Shown here in pieces: positions 1 through 12,479 of a DNA stretch of 64,000 nt (the stretch's first letter is position 1; every line of letters begins with the position of its first letter). The notes under the pieces were generated by a model. That model searched no databases and had not been told where the DNA came from. It saw only the letters and a list, made by a program, of their open reading frames with translations. The position numbers were made by a program, and so were the translations under genes. Source of the stretch: Promerops cafer (lineage: Eukaryota > Chordata > Aves > Passeriformes > Nectariniidae); the NCBI GenBank assembly GCA_013398275.1, contig VZSE01002721.1, positions 214,859 through 278,858 on the forward strand, in the 5' to 3' direction.

Positions 1-3000
1 AATGAAGATGGATGATGAAATTTAGAAATTTAGCAAGTAGTGGGATTGGTGAGCGAAGGAGTCGCAGCTGAGGGCTGGGTGTTTGGAAGGTCAGGCTCAG
101 ATGTATTGGCAAGGTAGGAGCTTATGCAATAGACTCATCTGCCCTGTCTGGTGAAAGGTTAGTGCTGCTAACTCCTGTATCAGAAATCAGTTGGATGAAT
201 ATAGGCTTAGATTGTTACAGCTTTAGGTGATTTCCATGCATGGCAACAGGGTTTTTTTAATGGAACCCCGGACTTATTTTGACTACGTTTAATAACATTG
301 CAAGTCAACTTTCTTTCAGGACTATTCATCATATTTTAGGAGCCTGATGTCAAAGAAAAGGTGTATGTGAATAAGCTCTCAGAAATACCTATCTCTCACT
401 TGGGCATCAGAAGAGGTTCCAGCTGTTCACACACTTGGAAGTGGATTCTGGGTTTATTTGAATGTCTGGACTGAAAGTACTGCAGAGGTGAGTGTTTAAG
501 GGCTTGACAGTCATTATCCCTTTGCAGGTGGGTGCTGAGTCTCTTTGATAATCTGTCTCTTAGTAAATAGTTGAAAATGACTATGTTCAAAGCAGTACAT
601 CAGGAAAGAGAAATAATAACACATTATTAGAGAAATAATTTGGCATGGCCATGCACTAATAGCATCTGTGACTCTCTTAAGCTTCTGAACTGTCAGGGGT
701 TAGCATTCCAATTTTTTTTTTACTGTTTTATCTTAATTGCATTACAAAAACCTAAAAGACATCACAGCAGTGTCAGTTAATACTGAAATGGAAGCCACAT
801 ATTAAAAAATATATATAAAGAATCACAAACCAGAAATGTCTAAGACAAAATGAGACACTGTTAGCAAATGACTTCTGTATGTGTCTGATGAGAAAGGGCA
901 CAAGAGAATTAATTATGTAAGTTGTGCACATACTTACAGGAAAACAGGTGCTTACAAACTTTAAGGCAGAAAACCAAGTATAAAATCCTTCAGCTGCCAT
1001 AGTTAGTTTGGTACAGTTTGGATGGACTTCAAGTTAGTAGTTTTGAATGTGTCAGAGTGATAAATAAAATCCTTGGCAAAATGTAAAACTGTGATAGCCT
1101 AAAAGAGGAATTCCTTGAGGAAAAATGTGAGAGGCAGAACAGATGTTCCACTTTCCAGATGTCTTCAGCAAACCCATGTATCCACTGTAGTTTAACTGAA
1201 GAGTTGTCCATCCTACATTTTCACAAGGTGAAAGAGACATTTGTTTACTGATGGAAGGAAGTTACTTCTTCTTTTTCAATAAATATTTCATTATATAACT
1301 ACAAAGAGAGACAAATGAAACCTCCAAACACCAGCTAATAGGTCCAAAGCTTAATGGTTCTTTACAAGGCAAAGGACACATGACAGTTCTTTCCCACATT
1401 TTCGTAAAATGATTAAGCACCACCATTCCGAGAAAAAAAAAATTATTCTGGTAAATTACTTTTGTGACATCAGGAAAAAATAGACTTCTTTGCAGACATA
1501 TAATAGTCCCTAATGACAAGATATTTATTTACAAGTAAATATAAACAGTCAGTTTGAGGTTTAGTCAATTCATACTTCATTTCAACGAAAAAAGCCAGAG
1601 AGGAGAGAAAAAAATTGTCATTGTCAGATGACAGTATATCATGTCTAACCTTGATTTGTGACTTCGGAAATTTATGAACCAGGTTTTGAGAAAGGCCCTG
1701 CTTTCACCCAGCAGGCTGCATCTCTGTAGTCACAAGGGAATTTCTTCAGCCCACATTTTATTTGGGAACAAAGGACTGTGACTCACACCCACAGCAGTGA
1801 GCAGGAGGAACTGTGGCTCAGCTTTTGGCAGTCCTGATCTACGTTTTTTAACTTTTTTGCTTCACATCAGAGGGGAAAACTAATTTGTTTAATTTCACTT
1901 ATTCAATATCATTTAGCTAAATATTGAACCAAATAACTTTTGAGTTGACTAAACCTCATTTTGGCCAAAGAAACAGATACAGTTCTGGGTTTGGTTTGAA
2001 GATATTCAGGAACATAAACTTGTCTCTTATTCACAGCTTGTCACAAAGATCCTAGCAAAACCTTGAAGGAAATCTGACACAACCTAAAACTTATCCAGGC
2101 AATAGAGAGGAACATGATGGAATTCACTCCTTACTGCCTGAAGAACTCCTCATTTGACATTAGTTTCAGCAGTTCTTCATGCAGAGACATGGAGAGGTGA
2201 CAACATTTGAGTAGCACACAGACAGCTTAGAGAAGAAGGCAAGTGTCAAGTCTTCAGGTGTGCACAGAACTTATGCTGCCCATCTCTTGCATCTGCTTCT
2301 CTGGCACCTTGCATGCTACTGGAACATGATCCATCTCAGAAAAAATATGCTTATAAAGATATTTTATCAGCATGACATTTTTCAGCTCTACATATCTTGT
2401 GACACTTAGAAAGAACTTTTGAACAAGTGAGCCTCGTGTTTTTCCAAGCTGGATTGATTCATTGATAACTGTGCACTGAGAAGGGCTGGGTTTCTGCTCT
2501 ATGGAAATCACAGATAAAAAGAGTGCACTAATCATGGCATTCGTGCCAAAGGATTCTATCAATCTGGTTAGTCTCAAAAGACTTATCAGCACCTCATATC
2601 CACCAGATTTTTATGCCTCAAGTACAAAACTGGTTGAGAAGGATGGAGAGGAGGACAAGCTTGAAAATTCAGGTAGTGTCCTGAATGCCCTGAGGCACTG
2701 CCAGCCCTGTCTGTCCCTCTCCATCCATCCCTCCAGGGCTCCCCCTACCCTGTCCACAGCTCAGAACTTCATGTCAGCTTGCCATGGCCATCAGCCCCCT
2801 GCCCCAAAACCACAGCAGGGCCATCTCCAGCTCCCAGCTGCCCTGCTTCAACCCACAGGTCCACATCTTGGCCTGTCCCCAGCCCCAGGGAGGTGCTCAA
2901 TGCTCATGGTTGTGGTGTGGGATGAGCCCCAGCTGCCAGAGCCTGCCCTGGCAGACCCAGCAGGGAGCTCGAGTGGTCCCCAGGGAGCCACCAGGGAGCC

Positions 3001-3524
3001 CCTGGCCCTGGCAGTGCCCTCATGGGATGGGAGATAAATTTTACAGCTCCAGTCAGATGAGCAGGATTTTCCAAGATGCAAAAATCCCACTGGATTTTCC
3101 AACAGTTTTCCCTGAAGAAAGCTGCAAGACAACTCTAGATACATGCTTTTGAGGCGCCCCTGTGCTGCTGCTTCCACAGTGTGCCCCAGCAGCAGCACAA
3201 CATCTGCTGCAGCTGGAGCCCCTCCAAGCCCAGTCCTCTTTCTTCCACCCTTTTAGATCCTCCTGAACAAGTTCATTTTGAGCTTTTCCTGGACTTTTTT
3301 TGCAAGTCTTCTTGAACAATCTGTTTGATTAAAACACACAGGGATCTTGAGACTGCATCAGGAGTGAGAAGCAGCGATGGAGTTCAGGGAGTTTCTCTGG
3401 TCCCCACAGGTGCTTCTGCAAGGGCTGAAGTGTGTCCTGGCTGGAAAACCCTCCATGGTGCTGGTGGCACCAGGGCAGTGTGAGTGTGTTGATGTGAGGT
3501 GACTGCAGAGCCTTATTTCTGGCT
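1..3524. other. intergenic DNA, no gene recognised
   Basis: AT-rich sequence with stops in all frames and no recognisable exon, RNA gene or repeat family. The only compositional feature is a GC-rich patch at about 2690-3250, listed separately. In human the neighbour upstream of YES1 is ADCYAP1 in divergent orientation; no part of its precursor peptide is visible on either strand here, so the stretch probably belongs to the YES1-ADCYAP1 spacer, which is an inference from synteny. Confidence 0.6.
2690..3250. other. GC-rich, proline-codon-rich patch of unknown origin
   Basis: A block of about 560 bases rich in CCC, CCAG and CTG words stands out from its AT-rich flanks. It contains few CpG dinucleotides, so it is not a CpG island. 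A frame stays open across it on the + strand (2501-3037), but the peptide is a low-complexity Pro/Ser/Leu string with no domain, so I do not call a gene. It could be a degraded GC-rich retroelement or simply a local composition shift. Confidence 0.35.
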
Positions 3525-3948
3525 TTATTGAAAAGGATGGAACACCTCTCCTATGAGGAAAGTCTGAGAGAATTGGAATTGTTCTGCTTGGAGAAGAGAA
3601 GGCTCTGGAGAGACCTTATTGAGGCCTTTCAGTAGGGACTACAAGAGACCTGGGGAGGGACTTTTTACAAGGCCATGTAGTGATAGAACAAGGAAGAATG
3701 GCTTTAAACTGAAAGGGAGTATGTTTAGATTTAGATATCAGGAAGAAAATCTTTGCTGTGAGGGTGGTGAGGCACTGGAACGAGTTGCCCAGAGAAAATG
3801 GGGATGCCCTTTCCCTGGAATAGTTCAAGGCCAGGTTGGATGGGACTTAGAGAAACCTGGTCTATTGGAAGACAACCCTGGCCATGGCAGAGGTTTGGAA
3901 CTAGATGATTTTTCAAGTCCCTTCCAAACCAAATCATTCTATGATTTG
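3525..3948 (+). mobile_element. CR1 LINE, 3' fragment
   Basis: The segment follows the avian CR1 3' end in order: the 'cacctctcctatgagga' block, 'ctgcttggagaagagaaggct', 'gtgagggtggtgaggcactgg', 'cagagaaaatggggatgcc', then 'ctagatgatttttcaagtcc' and the tail 'cattctatgatttg'. CR1 is a non-LTR retrotransposon that is normally 5'-truncated on insertion, which explains the absence of any intact reverse transcriptase. The 5' edge is approximate. No poly-A is expected, since CR1 ends in short octamer repeats. The remaining frame is dead remnant, not a gene. Confidence 0.9.
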
Positions 3949-5609
3949 CAGGAGGAGTGTGGGACAAGCTGTCAACTGCTGTTCAGTGAAACAAGAGTGC
4001 TGTTGACCAGCTGGAAGAAGGCCAAAAAGAAATAATTTTGTTTTTCAGCAGAGATTAACTACGTTAGATATGTGGTAGATTTTCTCATTGTAAAGACAAT
4101 GAGTCTCGGGACCAAGGGGTAGAGAAATTCTGAGTAACCTCCTTTGTTCAAGGCATTCATGAATTATTTGACAAACATCTTTGTCAGTGGCCTAGGTACA
4201 CTTCATGCCTTTCAGCAAAAAGTTAGTTTAGAATATTTATTAAAATCCTTAACACATTATATTTCTATGATTCCTATTTCTGCTACTGCTAGGAGCAAGA
4301 GATTTTTGCACTATAGAGTTAAGAACAGTATCTTAACCATATTTCTTACATAGCATCTAACCACATGCATCTTTTGCAGCGTGAGCCTCTGGTAGTCCAA
4401 AAAATAGAAAAAAAAAAAGGAACAAAACCATGTTTTGCTTCTGCCACTCCTAAAAAAAGATTGCCTTAAATACCTTTGCATTAAAACAAAATTGTGGAAA
4501 GCAGGAGGTTTTGCAAGTGGTTACCTGCAGGAAAATAAAAACAAAATAAAATCCGGAATGAGAATTTGACTTCTTCTTCCATTTAAAAAGAAAACTAAAA
4601 GGAAGAAAGAATCATCTCTTCTAAAAGTGCTAATCCCAGAAGCATTGTAATAGCTGAAAAATATCTTCTTCACATTCTCTATGCAAATAATCTTTATCCA
4701 CTTTTAGATAATGACATTTGGGTAGAGAAGCATAGATTTCCTTTGGGAACTCTTTTATGTCATGTGGCATTCAGTTCCTGAAAACAGCAATTGATCTGTG
4801 GGGGTCAAATATACTTAAGATATGATTAATATTACCAGAAATTAGTCCCTCAATAGTCTCTTTTTCAGACACAATACCAATAATCAGCTGGCCTCTTTTC
4901 CATGCACACATAACACATACCATATCGTTGTTACTTTGCAGAGTTTGTATTTAGCATTTATCCCAGTTTTGGATTCACTCTTTTGTTGGTATTATTAGAC
5001 ATAAGTCCATAAAACTAATTTTCACCAGCATTACTACAATCTACATGGCCCAAGGCCTACAGTTTTAGCAGTATTTTTGCTGTATTAGCAATGGGTCTCT
5101 TGTGAGAAAACTGCTGTGCAGAAATTTTGCTGTGCTTATGTGACAGCTGTTCACCATGTGTTTGAAAGGAACTATCAGGTATGTTTCTAATTAAAGTGTT
5201 TCAGGAATCATCAACAGAAAATGGCAGCTGACAAAATCTAGGTTTTTCCCTACTCTAAGCCAAAGTTTTGGTGAGAGGAATTTATTGCAGAAACAATAGC
5301 AGACATTAACAGCAGTTTGCTGAGATGTAAGTTTGATACCCTGCTCTGATTTTCTAGGAGCACTCTGGCATTTGCTTGTACAGACACAGGGGGAAATACA
5401 CAAGACCTTAGAGATGCTATAACTTTCTGTGGGTTTTTGGTTTTTTCTTTTATGGAAACTGTTCTGCTTAGAATACTTGCATGAAAAAGCATACAGCCCC
5501 ACATTTGAGGTGTCTTTTTGCAATGCAGGACACTCAAATGGAAGTCTCTGGGACTTCAGGACCTACGAGCTGTAGTGAGCAGAGCTGGAGATGTAAAAGC
5601 AGAAAAACT
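3949..5609. other. intergenic DNA, nothing recognised
   Basis: AT-rich unique-looking sequence. No exon with paired splice signals, RNA gene or identifiable repeat was seen. Confidence 0.55.
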
Positions 5610-5945
5610 GTTGTATTCTCTCAGACCAGTGGTCCATCAAAACTGCTTGCCTACCTCCCACAGCAGCTGCTAACAGAGGCTTAGGAAAGACCACAAGAAC
5701 AGCACAAGCCTACATTGACACTTTCCCCCCAAGCACTTTCAGCTTCTGGCTGTTTGTGGCCTAAGGAATTATTGAGGTATTAAGTGTATCCTCATTCTGA
5801 TGTTCTGTCCTTGTTTGACTTTTCCCTACAAATGTGTCTAATTGCATTTTGAACAGTTTTATACCTTTGACCTGCATCAGCTACATGAAACAAGTTTCAC
5901 AGCTTAATTAGGAGTTGTGCCAAATCAAGTGCCTATTCTGGGCTG
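5610..5945 (-). mobile_element. ancient CR1-type LINE remnant, antisense
   Basis: Read on the + strand, the block contains 'tcagaccagtggtccatc', the complement of the 'gatggaccattggtctga' signature at the 3' end of old amniote CR1 families. About 190 bases later come 'aattgcattttgaacag', 'gttttatacctttgacc' and 'tttcacagcttaattagga', which match in order the complement of the older CR1 'ggaactc-ttgccacagga' 3' region. The collinear order of several weak matches makes chance unlikely. The copy is heavily diverged and its edges are approximate. Confidence 0.65.
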
Positions 5946-6944
5946 GACTTTAAGGTTTCTGTCCCCTTCCCTGCCCCCGCTGCCCTGCTGAAATCTTACT
6001 TCAAATGTGACTAGAATTTCAAATTTCAGCACTTAATAAATGAGAACGTCTGCCCATTTCATCCCTTTGCTGTGACACTCTGGTATACCAGGCAATTTGA
6101 AATTGCATTCTGTGGATGACAGCTATGTGCTTCATCTACATATTAACATTACTGACTTGTCCCTCAAACATAACCAGAGGTCATGGTGAAGTTTGGAGAC
6201 TGAGTACTGCAAAAGCTGGGTACTGCAAAAGGGTACCTGCAGGAGCCTGAAGACAAACATGCTCAGAACTTATTGCCAAGCAGGTTTGACTTAAATTACA
6301 GCTTCGCAAGTGAGGCGGGATGTGAAATACCAGAGCATGGTGTGTCCAAGCATTCCACACTATTGTGGCTACACTCACCTTATCAGGCAAGAGGAAGAGA
6401 TAAGCTAATTGTTTGATCAGGGTTAATATTCTCAGATAATACTGTCTTAGCAATGCCTGTTTATAAGCAAAATTCATTCAATATTGTAGATTAGTTAGTT
6501 CTGGACTAGCAAGCTATGTAAATGGCAAAGAACTGCATCTCAGTTTTTACATCAGAGCAATACATGGTGCCTGCTCTATGTTGACAAGTCTGACACCCTG
6601 GAGCACATCCAGGCATCTCTGAGACACAGGAATTCCCCACCTGCAATTTATAGAGAGTCCTTGGAAAGCCCAGAGTAGATGTGAATCTACCCACTGTTGT
6701 GCAGGTAAGGATGAGGATTGAATAGCATTTTTCAGATGTATTAGACCATCCATTTCAATGTCAGTGCTGGCTAGAAAGAAAATCATGGCCAAGAGGCACA
6801 TGGAATGAAACTAATGAAAAGCCCTCAGGCCATATCTTGCTCTCCCCTGGAGACCCTAGCACAAGGAACATTTCAGGAGACACAGACTTTGGGTTGTACA
6901 AGACTTTCTCTTATGCCAACCCTTTTCAGATATTTCAGCAGCCA
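5946..6944. other. intergenic DNA, nothing recognised
   Basis: AT-rich sequence with no gene, RNA or repeat that I can identify. Confidence 0.5.
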
Positions 6945-7680
6945 AGAAAGGCAAATGCAGCAGAGATTTAAAAGAGCCCAGTACAGGTTAGGATCTGAGT
7001 GGCTGGGGAGCAGGCTTGCTGAAGGGTCCTGGTGCACAACAAAAGCTGAACATGAATCAGCAGAGCATGGCTGCAGCAACAAAGTCAAACTGGATCCTGG
7101 GCTGCAGCCGCAGGGTCATTACTGGCACCGATGGAGATGTGATCATTCCACTCAGGGTTGGTCCGGTTGCATCTGAACTGCTGTGCCCAGTTCTGGTTAC
7201 TACACTTCAAGAAAGACAGAAGCAGACTGGAGAGGGTTCAAATGAAGGCTGAAAAGATGATCAAAGGGATAGAGAGCCTGGCCCATGAGGAAAGGCTGAA
7301 GGAGTTAGATCTTTCATCCATGGAGTAGGCTTACGGGGATCTCATCAGGGTATTCCAGTACTTAGAGGACAGATACAAGGGGGACAGAGGCTCCTTCTTC
7401 ACAAGGAGACACATGGAAAAGACAAGTGGCAATGGGTACAAGTTGTACTAGGAGCTGTTTCAACTTGATATAAGAAAGAAATTTTTTACAGTGAGAATAA
7501 TAACTCAGCGGAACAATCTTACCAGGAAAATGGTCCCCATCACTGAAGGTTTTCAACTTGAGACTAGTCAGGTTGCTAGGCAATCTCACTGAGGCTCCCT
7601 TTCCCAAGAAAACTTGGGCCAGATGAATTTTTGAGGTCCCTTCCAACCTGGGCTGTTCCATGGTTCTGTGATTCTATGAT
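6945..7680 (+). mobile_element. CR1 LINE, about 0.7 kb 3' fragment
   Basis: The copy starts around 'gaaaggcaaatgcagc' and preserves the CR1 order: 'aagctgaacatgaatcagcag', 'ctggatcctgggctgcag', 'atctgaactgctgtgcccag', 'gagagggttcaaatgaaggct', 'cccatgaggaaaggctgaa', and the end 'gaggtcccttccaacctgg' followed by 'tctgtgattctatgat'. It is 5'-truncated and its frames are broken. The 3' sequence 'ccaacctgggctgttcc' differs from the copy at 3.5 kb, which indicates another CR1 subfamily. Confidence 0.9.
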
Positions 7681-10600
7681 CTCAATTAGGGCAGGTGCAC
7701 ACTGCACATAGGGCCACTGCAAGTTCCAAGGAGATTAGAAGGAGCAGCCTGTGTTTGTGCCATTTCCCCAGTCTTGCTCCAAGGGGACATCTTGCCCAAG
7801 ATGCACTGGCCCCCACATTTGTACTTGGCTTTGGTTGCAGAAGTGCTGCTCTATTTTGAGGCAGTGTGTGCAGAGCTGTTACGGCTGGGCCAAGCATTAA
7901 TTGCACAAAATTTTCAAGGAAGGGCACAAAACTTACCTCTGAAAGACAAGTGAACTGGTTAATTGAGCTTGTTGGGAAAACAATGTCTGAACAGAGAATT
8001 CACTTTCCTTATCATTGACACATTTGCAAAATAGCATAATTTTCTCAGTAATTTCACTCAACAAAGAGGAAAGGGAGAGGAGTTGTGAAAATTTTGCACA
8101 ATGTTCTTTTGTCACTTGTAGAAGCATTATGAAGTGTTTTTTTTTTCTCTTTGTTTTATTTTCTTCCTCAAAAGGACTGTTCATTCAATTTTATATTTTA
8201 TTTAAAAATATTAAATTTCCACATCTGAAAACGAAGTACCCAGGTCAACCTGACATTAATCCTTTACAAAATACCCTTCTTCATAGAACGTGTGGAGTTA
8301 CTGGTGCCATAGCTAATGAGGATGAGTGGGCAGTCTTTTGCCAAATAGAATTTCCATCTTCTGCAATTCTCTGCTAATAAACTGTGACTCCATGGGGTCT
8401 GGAAGATCATGTTCTTTTTCATTGCACACTTGCAAGAATCATTTCCTCACCATGGATAACAGCAGCCTGGGGACAAATGATTGCTATACAGGCTCAATAC
8501 CAGATTGCTTGGCCTGACACAACTTCTACTGAATGATTTCTGAGTTGGTTTCTAAGAGTTACCTTTTGCTGCTACTGTTGTCCCCAGCTTATGTAGCATG
8601 GGTACTCATTATTTCTCTGCTCTCTCACAAGGTTTTTAATAGCACAGGATGATATTGTGGTAAGTTTAGAACCGTACCCATCCTTTTATTACTGGTAGGT
8701 ATCATGTCTTCCATCACCCTTTCACAATCCACTTATTTTTTCTCCGTCCCCTGCTCTAGCTTGTCTCATAGCTGCTGCTCTCTTTGAGGCACATATTGTC
8801 ATTTTCCAAACGTGTGGGCATGGCACCAACCACCATAAAAGTCCAGGCCAGCTGAGAAATGCTGTCACATAATTGCCCAATAATTGTAATTATCATCAGA
8901 GACAGATGCCTGTTACCAATCATAAAAACATCTAGCCTTCTCTTTCTGCTTGTTATTTTCCTTCTTGCTCTTCTTTATACTTTGTTTAATCCACTTTTTT
9001 TTTTCTGAGCAGACACCTTCAAATAAAAAGCTCCTTCAATGGAACTCTCCCTCTGCATTGATCTGGTAAGAATGCTGACAGCACCCTAACTCCACAGACT
9101 GTCATAGTGAGGTTTAGCTGACTGGCTGAGTGATGTCTACTTCCACAGTGTCACAGAAATATTACTGTGCTGAAGTTAAATACGAGTGTGCTCTCGTTTG
9201 TTGTGCTTTTCCTCAGTTCCCATGCTCCGAGGCAAACTGCATTAGTGTTCCTCCCCGGAGAGAGGTGGCTGCGAGGTGACACACTGCTAGCAAGGCTTTA
9301 GCTAAGGAACATCTGCCTGATCCAGCTGCAGCAGATTTCATAGGTCACTCACATACAAGGCGGACGATGTCCCACAGGTCACCTCCACAGCCTCAAACCT
9401 TCGTTCTGCCCTAGCTCAGCCAGGCTGCCCTAGTTCAAAAGGCCCCTTCAGGCTGAGGGATGACTCCTACTTCCCTTATTCCCTGTCAGTGAAAGGAGAA
9501 CTAAGCGCTTGGGAGACAGTGGGAGTCTATCACCACTCAGCCCCCGCAGACTTCACTCTGCGTGCTCCGTGATTTTGCTTCATGACCACCAGATGTCTCC
9601 TGTAATCCACGGAAATAGCAAAAGGCTGGCAGACAGGCTAAGGAGGCGGACACGTACAAAAAAACCGGAGCAGCCTCCAGGAACCGCCTGAGACGAGCTT
9701 CCCGATGCGTGTCCCATCTCCCACCCAAGAGAAGAGCATCCCGAGAAAAATGATCAGCTTTGAAAAGAGAAGGAAAATCTGATTAAACTTCTCCTTGAAG
9801 CAACAGACTAACTGGGACAACCTGTAAACATTCAGTTTATAAGCACCCTATGTGCAAGGAGAGACCAAAGGACTGACAAAGTGCTGAGAAATGGCTGTGA
9901 AATACAATGTGCACAGAAACAAGAGCTTCTTTGAACTGCATTATTTCCAGGATAGAAGCTTCAAGAACCATCATGAATTTGTTTGGGCAAACATAGCAAG
10001 TCTCAGGCTTTACCTTTCGCAGACTTAATTTTTTGGTTGGTCCAGTATTGGTTGTTGTCTCAGCCCACAGTGGAGCAGCACTGTGCACAGCCTGCAGTCA
10101 TTGATTCCCTTCATTTCCAGGCAGGCCTGCAGTATGTGGCTTGTTTGGGTTAATGCATTTCTTCATCCATACTCTAATGTCACACTAAAGAGCCAACTTG
10201 TTCTTGCACTGCTCTGCTTCTAGTTTTGGTTCTTCTTTTAGGAATGTGATTGCCTGTAACATGTAATGTAACTGGATTTTCCACTTGGAAGTTAGCACTA
10301 GTGAGGATGCTTGAGAATATGTATTTCTAAAACTTTCCAATAAAAAGGAAGGAGGAAAAACTGTCATGTATTTAGAAATTCGGCACAATGTTAAAAAAAA
10401 AAAAAAAAAAAAAACACAAAAAAAACCAACCAACCAAACAAACAAAAAAAAAACCCAAACCACCTGACATTTTCTCTATCAATATTTTTCCAACTTGAAG
10501 TTAAGGGAATTTTTTAAAGAAAATAGACAAATCTTCAGAAATCTCCTGACAAATATTTTTGCCCTCATCAATTATCATTTGCTGGAAGAAACTCATATTG

Positions 10601-11750
10601 AAATGAGTGCTTATAATTGAAAGTATCTGTCATATTAAATGATACACTCTTGTGAGTATGTCATTTAATTTATAATTTCTAATTGCAATTTGTAAGGCAC
10701 AAAGGCATGCAAAACAAAATTAAGTAATATTAATTGCTTTATTCAGACTGACAGGAGAACTCCCATGACTTAAGCAAATCACAGAAATGGAGGACACCCT
10801 GCTCTTGGGATTACCAGTGGTGTAGTAGACCAACAGACCTGCACAGACTTCTGAATCAGATTTCCCACCTGAAATCAGTGTCAGGGTGGTTGTCACGGTA
10901 CTTCCTCAAGCAGCAAGCTCTGCAGGAAAGGAGCCTTAAGGAATAAGCAGATGTTGGGAATGGTGGCCTGCAGTCTAACTCCCAAAGGCTGTGCTTGAAA
11001 ACAGAGCCAATACAGACAGACAGGAGGCTAACTTGTTTCTCCTCCTTCTAGGCCCTGGAACCCAGTACTAAAGCACCCATCTCAGCAATTGGCTTTTTTT
11101 TAACTCCACATTTAAAGATGCCAAAGGCACCCTCTCTTTCATGCACTCATCTGCTATTTAGCTCGTTCAGAAGAAGCACATGTGATACATGCAATGGTGT
11201 CTTCAAAGGCAAAAGTGTCTGTTGCAACAAGAAGGGTGTAACTTAACTCCAGTACTTTTTCCATGTTCATTTTTATTAAAGGGTATTCTCTTCCCAACAG
11301 CATTTTCTCTCATGAGCAGCTCCACTGAGGTCAGTGAGACTGCTTTTCAGGCTGTAGGATTTACCTCTTGATGAATATAACCCAAAAAAAGACAAGTGGA
11401 AAATCCTCCTGGCTTTTGAATAAGGTTTTATAAGATATCTAAATGATACCAGAGGCTGTTCTGAGGTATAATACATAAACTGACTTGTGGTTTTCATGTG
11501 AAATTTAATAAATGCCTCCAAAGTATATTATTAAATATTCTAGTATGAAAGATCACTCTGAGCACTTTTGTAAATTTCTATTCTTGAAATATTGATTCAA
11601 CAGTTTTGAAGAACCACTATGGTTTTCTATAAATACCGAACCAAGCTACCCACAAAATTTGTATGAGTGCACAGGCTACTGCATTCCTCTATCCAATGTG
11701 CATTATGCAATTTATTATTTATGTATGTTACTCCTTATCCATCATGAATA
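7681..11750. other. intergenic DNA, nothing recognised apart from an A-rich tract
   Basis: About 4 kb of AT-rich sequence. Apart from the A-rich tract at 10393-10461 I see no gene, RNA gene or named repeat. Confidence 0.5.
10393..10461. repeat. poly-A with CCAA/CAAA low-complexity tract
   Basis: A run of about 21 A followed by a CA-rich stretch with CCAA and CAAA units and a second A run. No body of a processed pseudogene or LINE is recognisable upstream on the + strand, so this is called simple repeat rather than a retroposon tail. Confidence 0.85.
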
Positions 11751-11895
11751 ATCTGAGATGAGCTCAGTTGATTAGAGCATGGTGCTGGTAATACCAAGGT
11801 CACATATTTGATCCCCAAGTGGGCCGTTCACTCGTTGGACTAGATGATCCTTGTGGGTCCCTTCCAACTCAGAATATTCTGTGATGTTGTGATTG
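11751..11895 (+). mobile_element. tRNA-Ile-derived SINE with CR1 tail (TguSINE1-like)
   Basis: The first ~75 bases follow a tRNA-Ile gene: an A-box region 'gagctcagttgattagagc', 'atggtgctggtaatacc' across the anticodon arm, 'aaggtcacatatttgatcccc' over the B box, and 'gtgggcc' as the acceptor 3' strand. Directly after comes a CR1-type tail: 'ttggactagatgatccttg', 'gggtcccttccaactcag', and 'attctgtgatgttgtgattg'. This head-plus-tail layout is that of TguSINE1, a SINE of passerine birds mobilised by CR1. The B box is eroded (GGTTCGATCC has become ATTTGATCC), so the copy should be transcriptionally dead and is not a functional tRNA gene. Family name is from memory; the structure is directly visible. 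Confidence 0.85.
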
Positions 11896-12173
11896 TTAAA
11901 AAGAGATGTAACTAAAATACTTAGAAAAATGGGTGAATAGTTTACTTTCACATTAACTGTGGAAAAGGTATAAAGAAATTGGAATTACTACTATCTGAGT
12001 TCTATGATGGTAACTACTGGACTTAATGAGAATTTAAGTGATAGCCACCATCTTTGGTACAACTGACAACTAGGCCTTGAGCTGAAGTATTCAGTTTTTC
12101 TGAAACCTTCTCACAGTGATACCTCAATTCCTCAGTTTTCTTAAAGCTCATATATTTAACCACATATAACCAC

Positions 12174-12178
12174 ATATA

Positions 12179-12210
<32 letters not shown>

Positions 12211-12234
12211 TGTGTGTGTGTGTGAGTGTGTGTG
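12174..12234. repeat. compound (TG)n-(AG)n-(TG)n microsatellite
   Basis: A dinucleotide array runs from a short AT stretch into TG repeats, then about eight AG units, then TG repeats again with one AG interruption. It is a candidate polymorphic marker. It also produces artificial His-Thr and Leu-Ser rich open frames on the - strand, which are not genes. Confidence 0.95.
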
Positions 12235-12479
12235 CATTTCCTGTATGGGACACTGAGAACACCAGTTAATATTTGATTTGTACATACACTTTTTATATAG
12301 GTCTGTTTGTTTTCCTGCTGGTCTTAGCCAGCATACCTGACACCTGAGTAAAACCTTTGAACTCTCAAGTGTCATTTAGTGGTGGAGACAAACGATGTTT
12401 ACTCAGCACTAGCTGTAACTTTAAACTTATAAAAATTGGCTTTGTCCAACATAATCTATCCTATTCTTCCCCAAAAATA

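Noticed and set aside
2501..3037. 178-codon frame over the GC-rich patch
   Set aside because: Low-complexity Pro/Ser/Leu translation of a GC-rich stretch; open because stops are rare in that composition.
11751..11825. Functional tRNA-Ile gene
   Set aside because: B box and stems are eroded and a CR1 tail follows directly, so it is a SINE head.
12023..12375. His-Thr and Leu-Ser repeat proteins on the - strand
   Set aside because: Pure translation of the TG/AG microsatellite.
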